This document shows positions 55,587 through 64,000 of a stretch of 64,000 nt of DNA, one piece after another. The notes below the pieces were generated by a model. The model was not told the origin of the DNA and searched no databases. It saw only the letters and a list, made by a program, of their open reading frames with translations. The stretch is from positions 161,274,053 through 161,338,052 of the forward strand of contig CM048552.1 of NCBI GenBank assembly GCA_026413225.1. The letters are read 5' to 3'. The stretch is from Otis tarda (Eukaryota > Chordata > Aves > Otidiformes > Otididae). Both the position numbers and the translations under genes were made by a program. Position 1 is the stretch's first letter. Each line of letters opens with the position of its first letter.

Positions 55587-57941
55587 GTACCCTATTATGG
55601 GACCAGAAGAGAATCAAGGTTGAGGAATATGAAGTGTGGGGTCAGGTAGGCAGCTTCTCCTCCCGAAGAGGCCCAGTAATGTGGGTATGAGCTTGCCACA
55701 TGCTTTGAGGATACAAATCGGCCCCTTTTGTTAGCAGTTCTCTGGTTAAACCAGGTTGACAAGCAGAAAACATCTCCAGATCGTCTACATTTTCCTAATT
55801 TGGGCATGGTTCTTAAAAAAGCAAGATCCAATGTCAGACTGAAGCCGGCCGTTGTCCTTCCTGAAGGTGCACTCCCCAGCACACACACTGCAGCTGATAA
55901 CTCTGTTCTGCTTTCACAAGTTTGCCCAACATGCTTTGCTGTGAATGCAATACCTTGATATTTTTTTTCTTAGAACCCTTGTTTCCACAGTAACTTTGAG
56001 AAGGTTATGTTGATTAGCATATTTTTTCATGCCAAAACCCATCCAAAAGAGGGTAACAACAAGGAGCTCATATAGCTGTGTATGGGTGACAAACCAAGCA
56101 TATGGAGTGTGAAAAGCAAGAGTGAAATCATTGAAGAAGAGCTAGCAGATAACTCTTCATACAAAGTTTAGCCTTTTTTTTGAAACACTGAAAAGTAAAA
56201 AAATGTGGTGCTATTTTTCTAGATGTAATCTGTAGCATTCTAGACCTCTGGAATTTGTTTAAACAATCTCATTCACATCTTTTTACTCTACTGACTCATG
56301 TTTCTGCCTCAAAGTTACATTTTAAACTATATTGGTATTTGCCAGTGTACCACAATAAAAAACCAAACACATACAACTTTAGATATATGATAAATATAAG
56401 GTCTTCATATACACAGTCTTCCTCATTCCTATGGTCCTACCTATATTTGACTTTAGCCTTCAGAACCGACTAGTCAGTCTCACTGAAATCTACTACATGG
56501 GCTAGATTCAAGGACAATCATTCTTTTAAAATTATAAATTATCTAAGGGCAGCAAGCAGAAACTTTAAAACCATGAATGAAAGCTCAGTTTTAGACAGAA
56601 ACTCGAAAAAAAAGAAAAAAAAACAGGCAACTCAGCTGTTAAACTAAAGCTAAGGCAAGTAAGGCTTTGAAAAAGCTGTGGGTAAAAACATAGCAGTTCA
56701 TCATACAGTTTTTAAAAATACTACACTTAAATACTGCTGCAAGCTAAAAACATTTTCCCATGTTCATAATCTTATACCTCTAAGAAATTAAAATGGGGAC
56801 AAGAGTTCTCATTGTCAAACCATGCTAAGGATAGTGTCTTAAGATGCAAAGATTTACATGCTGAGTGTATTATGTTGTTGTAGATGCCTTCAAGGGAGAA
56901 ATTCACCTAGGATGCTTCACTCACAAAATAATTGAAGATGCTTTTCAGTTTCTTCACGGACCGATGAGAGAAAATAGAACGATATTTTTCTTCTCAGTAC
57001 ACCTCCTTTTTTACCTACTAATATTTAATGCAAACAGAAATAAAATATATTTTTCTAGTCTATACGTTCAGTTCAATTCTGTAGAACACACTGCAGATAT
57101 GATGATTGGCACGACTCATCAGACTGAAAATCTTTCTCTTACCAGTTTTCAAGATCTATAACTTTATGAAACCTCTTCTGCACAAATATTTTCCATATGC
57201 ATTTTGCTTCTTATGACACTTTAGAAAAGCTGCCTTTCTGACTCCTGGTCCTCTGTTTCCCTTTTTCTTTCAGAAAACAACCAACAGCTTGTATATTCAC
57301 TTGGGATCAGTCTGTAATTCAGTCTAATACATTTAAATAATAGGAAGATCCGACCATTTTCAATTATTTTACAACTTTTTTTCACATCTGACTAAAATGA
57401 GCTGTCTATTAAAGTGATAGTCTACTGGGCACACTACTCCCCATGTTACAGCTCTTATAAATATTCAGAAACTTGTTTTGATGTTGAAAATTATTTTATT
57501 GTTTTCCTGTTATCTCACTGTCCTTGAAAATAACAACAACAAAAAAAGAGTGCATAGTACTTGGAAAGATGTTTTCATATCCCATCTTCATAAAGTGTCA
57601 ACATTTACTACACAGAATAAGATTTATATGATGTCAATTTATTGCACAGATAATCCTCACAAGTGTGCAGACAGAAGATCAGTAATTTTGCTGGAATCAA
57701 AGTCTTAAACTATAAACTTACATCTGTGAGTATTTACATCTCTGCAGAGCAAAGTGCAAAGATTTTTATCAAACAATTTATGTCAAGGACAGAAATGCAA
57801 GAAAGTACAGGCTAAAACTGGTCCAAACTTAATTTTCAAAAAATTTAGAATGTCTAAGATCTTTCTAGTTCACAGTGTATATAATGAGTATTTAAATGAT
57901 CTTTAAAAAAAAAACCATTCAATATAATTTCTTTCAGGTCT

Positions 57942-58995
57942 TGTTGTGGTTTTGTTTAGTGAGGAGGGGCCTAAGGTGGTAGCTTCTGTAGCAAACTGCT
58001 AGAAGTCGCTCCCCTTTGTTCAGTGGACTTGGCCAGGCCTAGGGCGGACCCGCTGCTGGCCAAGGCCGAGCTGATTGGTAGCAGAATGTTCTGTGATAAC
58101 ACCTCTGCGATAACGTATTTAAGAAGGGGAAAACAGAAAAAAAAAGAGAGAGAAGAGAAGATGTGAAGAAGCTGAGTGGGGGCTGAGGCGCAGAGGGGGA
58201 GGCGCAGGCCTCATGGGCCTTGCAGGCCTCACCCTCTGGCCTCTTGCCAGGCGGCTGACTGGGCCTGAATCGGTCCGGCCCAGCTGCAAGAAGTGGAGAG
58301 GAGATGAGAAGTGAATTAGATGTAAAAAGGATCCTGAGAGACATCTACCAGCCTGTTGTGAGGAACGGCTGCAGACGCCAAGGTCAGTGAAGAAGTGAGG
58401 AGGAGGAGTAATGCGGCTCCTGGCCAAGATTCCCCTGCAGCCTGTGGTGACGACCCTGGTGGAGCAGGTTGTCCCCCTGCAGCCCATGGAGGTCCATGGA
58501 GGAGCAGAGATCCACCTGCAGCCCGTGAAGGACCCCACACCGGAGCAGGTGGAGGCCTGAAGGCGGCTGTGGCCCATGGAGGGCCCAATGGGACAGCCGT
58601 TCTGGAGAGACTGCACTCCGTGGAAGAGATGACCCACACTGGAGCAGTTTCACAAAGGACTGTGGCCCGTGGCAGGGACCCCACGCAACCCCCATTCCCT
58701 CTTCCCTCTTGTGCCGCTCGGGAGGGGAAGGTAGTAGAGATAATGTTAAGCTTGGGAAGAAGGAGGGGTAGAGGGAGGTTATCTTGTTCTCTGTCTCATC
58801 ATCCTGCTGTTTGTAGTAATAAATGAATAGTTTTCCCCAAGTCGAGTCTGTTTTGCCTGTAACGGTAACTTTAAGGATTTCTCCCTGTCCTTATCTCAAA
58901 CCTTTCTTATATGATCTCCTCCTTTTCTCTCGGAGGGTGGGGGGAGTGAGAGAGAGACTGCATAGGCTGGTCCCGATCGGGGCTGAACTACGACA
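57942..58995 (+). mobile_element. Solo LTR of an endogenous retrovirus (likely ERVL-type)
   Basis: A GC-rich block of 1054 bases that begins TGTTGTGG and ends CTACGACA, in AT-rich DNA. The ends are imperfect inverted copies (TGTTGTGGTT against TGTCGTAGTT). It is flanked by GGTCT (57937-57941) and GGTCC (58996-59000), a probable 5-base target duplication, which fits ERVL. A TATA-like TATTTAAG lies at 58116-58123 and a polyadenylation signal AATAAA at 58818-58823, giving U3-R-U5 order on the plus strand. About three units of a 40-base repeat lie near 58430-58560. No internal viral genes flank it, so it is a lone LTR fossil of moderate age, antisense to GPC6. The family assignment is from memory. 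Confidence 0.85.
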
Positions 58996-59000
58996 GGTCC

Positions 59001-62000
59001 TTAAATGCATTATAATAAAGTTTACTTACTACTTACTTACTGCAAATTCCTTTATTGGCAGGAGGAGTTAGATAAACAAGCAGGAAGGAAGGAATGGTAG
59101 GACGAAAATGCCTCTAAATATACTCAAACTTCAATTTACAAAACGCAAAATACGCTAATGGAGGGCTATTCTTTTTATTTCATTTAAAATATATTTTGAA
59201 AGAAACTTATATTCCCCAGCTTGAATATACACCACTTTAGAAGGCTATGAATTAATTTCACTATGGTTTGGGAGCCTATGCAATCCAAGACATGCTAAAT
59301 TACAATTTTCCTCTATGAACACTCTCAACATACACTCAAACAGATGCAACTTCTACTACTTAGAAGACGAGCAAGAACATCTCCTGAACTACAACTGAAA
59401 TACAACTGATTGAATACATTTGGGATCCCCCGCTACAGTTTAGGAAGTTCTCAAAGTGTTCCTGATGTTCCCAAACCTCCATGGTTTGGGAATCCTACTA
59501 GATCACCAGTTACTATCTAACTACTAATTTTTTTCTCAGTGACCACAGAGGAAAGATACATTAGCGTTGTCCTTTTGACAACCAGTTTTGTAACAAATCT
59601 CAAAGTTAGGCAATATTTTTCTTTTCATTTGTTTCTCCCTGTAAATTAAATATGTTAATATTGATCTAAAGCCTAGCAGAAAAGTAGAAACTTGCAGTTA
59701 GAGTCGCATAGAAATAAGAAAATTTTCTGAGATGCTACTCTTTTTCAGAAATTAGATGATTGTTCAGGTATTTATTTATACTGGTATTGTAAAAATACAG
59801 CATTACAAATGTAAAAATTTAATGTGAGTAAATTTGCACTACAAATGCAAAGAATTGGCAGCTGGGAGAAACCTACATATGCTCTTCTTTCAGTTCATAA
59901 GTGTTTACATGCAAACCTGGATATTCTCAGAGGAACAGAAAGTTCTATCAGTGGTAAACTGTTGACATTTCCTAGGCACAGTGGTGCATAGCTGGCTCGT
60001 CATCTAAGAGTAGAGAAAGAAACAGTGAAGGCCAAGGATCTATTTATTCATTTATTCAGTAGATGATAAAAAAACAAAAGAGACAATAACATATGGCAAA
60101 TACATCTGTGGCAATAAATAGAACTGTATTGACATGTTTATATTTTGGTCCTGAAGAATGTACTTACTGTTTTGACAATATAGGATAAATTGTATAACTG
60201 AAAATGCTGCAAGAAAATTAAGACACATGGGAAAAATGCTAAAAAATAATTCCTCCTAAAGAAATAATTTTAAGGTAGATGTCAGTTTCTACATGCTATT
60301 CCAATGGAAATGTAAAAAAAACCCTTTTGAGACTTTCGTGAAATTATATTTAGATAGCCATAAAAAATTGAGACTAATATTTTGCCTCCACTCATCTGCT
60401 TGTAAGTGTCACTAAAAATAATTTAAAATGGTTTTACTTATATTGATAATTAGTTAAGCTCTTAAAATAAGTTTGTTAAGATAGTTAAACTCAATATTAA
60501 GCAGTACTTCTTACATTTATTCTAGAGTGTGTCTACATCTGTAGCTGTGTCTGGTTTACCCCTTATTAGAAAGCAGAAGGAAAAGCTCTAACTAGGATGG
60601 CATACTGGACCCTCATACACTGTCCTAATATATATGTTTAACTAAAGACAATAATACTCCTGTTGGGCAGAGATACAACAATACTCTCTCCCAGGCCAGT
60701 AACTGGAGTCTACCACGCTAAGTATCTGCAATAGCAACTACACGTATAGGTCACAGATAATGCCAAATCATGAAATAGTTACTGCCAATTGCCATCATAT
60801 GTTATACATGTTGTGTAATCACTCATAAAGAATGTATGATTCAAAATACTTATTGCAAATTTCAATATTAATCTAATCCTTCACAATTCAGATTGCTTGA
60901 AAAGAAAAAATTAAGACAAGTTTTCTACCATGCATCTAAGAGAGCAATACTATGATCTGTCACAGCTGTTTTTAAAGGCATCTATTGAAACTAGACCTAT
61001 GAATTACACCTTTATTTTGGTTTGAAAGGTGCTACAACTTTCTTTTTGGGTTGCCTTTGTCTTCTGAGCATATTCCATCCTCTGGTTTCACAGGTTACTG
61101 CTCTAATTTTACACTGGAAAAAAAAAAAAACCAAAAAAAAAAACCAAAACCCTTTATATTTGCCTTGATTTTTTTTTAAGGAAACGTTCTTTTACTTGGT
61201 ACAACACAACTCCAAAGACAGATCTCTTATTGATATTGTTTAATTTATTCTAATTAACTTGCTTTTGCTTTACAGATGTGAGGCCAAGTTTGCTTCTGTT
61301 AAAGTCAATGGTACTTTTCAATGAATCCAACATCAATATTAAGACTTATATTGTAACTTAAAGCAACTGTTGAGAACAATTTGAAATTCTTTATATTTTG
61401 TAATTTCTTGTTACACGGTCATGTTTCCCCCATTAAATATGCTATTTACTTTTCAAAGCTTAACAACTTCATCTTATTTTATGTAAAAAATGGTAATTTA
61501 TAAATATATACACATAGTATTGTAGAGAGAAAAGGCAGTCTCATGTAAAATTGTAATTTTCTTAAGCTCTAGCTTAAAATAGTATGCATGATAATATGTT
61601 AAAATTCTAACTCATAGCTTTTTAGTACATCTCACTGTCAATACTCTCTAAAAATATAAATAAATTTCCTTACATATAATAAGACTTCCTTGTGCTAGAT
61701 CAGTGCATAGTAATCTGTACTCAGTACTTCATTGAAAATTAAATGTTCTTATCTACAAATCTGTCCTATCCTAACAAAAGCAAACAGATTTCTGTTGTTA
61801 TAGATTAGGACTTTGATTTGAGTGTTGATGATCGAACTTCATAGCCACACTTTCTGCAAAATGCTGGAGGAACTTCTATTTTTTTGATAGAATGTTTTGA
61901 AAACTTACGACTAATTGTATAATTGATGTCTGAATATTTAAAGGATGTGTCATCAAAAAGTTTGTGAAATATCAAGGTTACTGCAACAATATTTTAAAAT

Positions 62001-64000
62001 TAAAAACCATACACACATTCTGAAACTACTTTTATATAGCTATCAGTTGCCTTCTAAAACTTCCTTCTCCTCTGCCTGCTAAGAAATAAAATACCATCCC
62101 TGTTAACCAAAGGTATCGCCTAACAGTGTTGTTCCTGATTATTGATTATTAGTTAGAGATAAATCACGAAATGTAGTATATGATAAAATAGCTTTTAAAA
62201 AAAAAAAAGATTGTGAGATTTAAGAGCAGACAAAGAAAAAAAGAGATTCCCAAGTGTGTCTACGTCAAAAAAAAGATAAAACTAATTCTCCACTGGGTGA
62301 GGAAAAAACCTACTTCGGACAATATAACAAACTGAGATTTTACACCTTTTACTACATATGTCATTAAGTGGCACTGGTTATTACATTGGGAAACAAAATA
62401 GTTCTCTTATCCCAGAAACAGTTGCTGTGAACCTGCATATTTAATACTGTCTTTGCAATATGATTTTTCTTCTGTATGAAGCATGCATCTACAATGTCTT
62501 TAAAAAGTTAACTAAGAAAATAAAGTGTCTTTTTATGCAGCGTAAATATAGAAAGCATGTTTTTACATCTATCAGGTTTGTGCTTTGATTTTCAGGTAAA
62601 AGAGAATGTTCTACTTGCTTAGGAATCGAACCCTCTGTTTCACATTTGCCCAATTTTTTTTTTGTTGTAACAACAGAACAACAAATTTGCAAAATACTTT
62701 TTTTTTCATTTCCTGACCTAGTTCTAAGTACATATAGAAAAAGAACAAATGAAAAATTCTCAGTGTTTTCCTCCATGATCTATAAGGGTGCAGAATATAT
62801 ATGTATGATTATCGTATTAAACCTCATCTACACTTTAATGGATTGTTCAGATTAAATATATTTTTTTCTGAGAACAATGAGATATATATACACTCTTCCT
62901 CAGAACATCAAAATTGCCATAACAGCTGAGATTAGTGCATCGAAGCACTCAGTTTTTATTAAATACATACTTTTAAAACCTCCCTAACCCCAAGAGAAGG
63001 GTAACCCTGCAAGCAGTAGGTATGTGCAACTTTCCCTTTCTTGTTTTCATTATATTGAAGGATATAAGTTATCAATTCAGAGACCTTTTTTTAATCACAC
63101 ACGGCAGAGTAATAGTTACAAATTAAGAAAATAAACATAGCCTTTTATGAATGGCAGGGAAGAGGCCAGTAGTAGTTAAAACAGAGAAGCAGTAGCATTG
63201 TCAAAAATATCACTATCCATGCTGATGCCCTTGAAATGGTATAGCAGAATCAGCGACTGTCTTTAAAAAAAGATCACTCCCTATTTATTTGTTGGACCTG
63301 TGAATACTTCTTCAATATGCTTCGTTCATGCTTTCAACATTTCTCCAGGAATAGGACAACAGAATAATTGCAAGCTTTTAACTCTGATCTCTGCTCTTCA
63401 GAAGTTCATGAAGTTGTAAGTGTTTGGGTTTGCTGTTGTTAGTGTTGTTTTTAAAACACGCATTACTTGTGGGCTGGATAGGTCAAGGAGGAGCTGCAAA
63501 AAATGTGTAGGCAGGCTCAAATGCTTTTTTACATGGATTCCTCACTACCTCTGATATGTATATTGTCCACTGACACAAATTCAGTGGACTTCAACATGAT
63601 TTATTGTTCTGATTTACAGCCAGGAAATTCTCTAGTTTTCAACCTGAGCTCCACACATACTGAAGCCTGATCTACAGAGCTTGCAGTTTTTTAACCTTTT
63701 AAAAATTTAGTTAATAACAATACTTTTCTGTATTCCCTGTTGCAAAAGACCAGCCTTTATTTATTGAATATCATTATCTGCCACACTGATGTTTACTAGC
63801 AGAGAAGGAACTTTAAGTTTTGGGGAAATTTGGCAGAGGTTGAGTTAATGGTGTTCAAACTTTACAGCATCTTTGAACTGTAGAGTCAATCTCAATTCTG
63901 AGTGCCTCATACGAATTTCAGGGATTTAACAGATTGTGAGCTAATTGTTTTGACTTTATAAATTTTCCATGGAAGTTTTCCTACATGCATCTTGCTGCTT
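59001..64000. other. Intron 1, unique sequence to the right edge
   Basis: No gene was found. It has TTAC units at 59022-59041 and an A-rich tract at 61118-61151. Fragments such as AAAGTCAATGG near 61300 are like pieces of old dispersed amniote repeats but too short to call. Open frames are short. Confidence 0.55.
61118..61151. repeat. A-rich tract with CC interruptions
   Basis: Two runs of A separated by CC, ending AAACCAAAACC. Simple sequence. Confidence 0.8.

Larger units (their letters stand above)
52476..57936. other. Intron 1, unique interval
   Basis: No gene was found. It holds short ATG/ATA repeats at 53668-53693, ATT repeats at 54333-54349 and a 26-base duplication at 55535-55586. 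Open frames have no domain. Confidence 0.55.

Noticed and set aside
58119-58826. Long open frames on both strands (up to 172 codons) near 58.1-58.8 kb
   Set aside because: They lie wholly within the GC-rich LTR and its internal repeats. Overlapping frames on both strands and lack of any domain show they are composition artefacts.

Overview
The window is bird genomic DNA from inside one very large host gene, glypican-6 (GPC6), read on the minus strand. The host is called a bird because of many CR1 LINE fragments, some with the bird-typical ATTCTATGATTCTA 3' end, a retroviral LTR of a kind I recall from bird genomes, AT-rich sequence and a low repeat load. Recognised repeats cover roughly 9% of the window by my own tally. 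I cannot resolve the bird order or species.

The one protein-coding feature I can support is a 159-base internal exon at 41713-41871 (minus strand). It encodes the segment [14 protein letters not shown] through SRHKKFD, which matches exon 2 of GPC6, and it has a good acceptor, polypyrimidine tract, branch site and donor. The gene runs right to left: 41872-64000 is part of intron 1, and 1-41712 is part of intron 2. Exon 1 and exon 3 are not in the window. No other gene, tRNA, rRNA or recognisable small RNA was seen.

Intron 2 (1-41712) is mostly unique AT-rich sequence. It carries CR1 pieces at 8268-8718, 15743-15990, 17643-18048, 22562-23870, 26225-26330 (old, uncertain), 26966-27789 and 40440-40787. 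It also has a few short tandem duplications and microsatellites. Intron 1 (41872-64000) carries an old inverted-repeat element about 1 kb upstream of the exon (42899-43032), CR1 copies at 46509-47283, 49412-49557 and 52396-52475, and a lone GC-rich LTR at 57942-58995. The LTR lies antisense to GPC6.

Glypican-6 is a GPI-anchored heparan sulfate proteoglycan of the cell surface. The exon here supplies three of the cysteines that hold its folded N-terminal lobe together. I found no sign of a novel multi-gene system. The observations worth a second look are the exon itself, the inverted-repeat element near it, the antisense LTR, several rearranged CR1 copies, and a few small palindromes and CpG-rich patches that could be regulatory.
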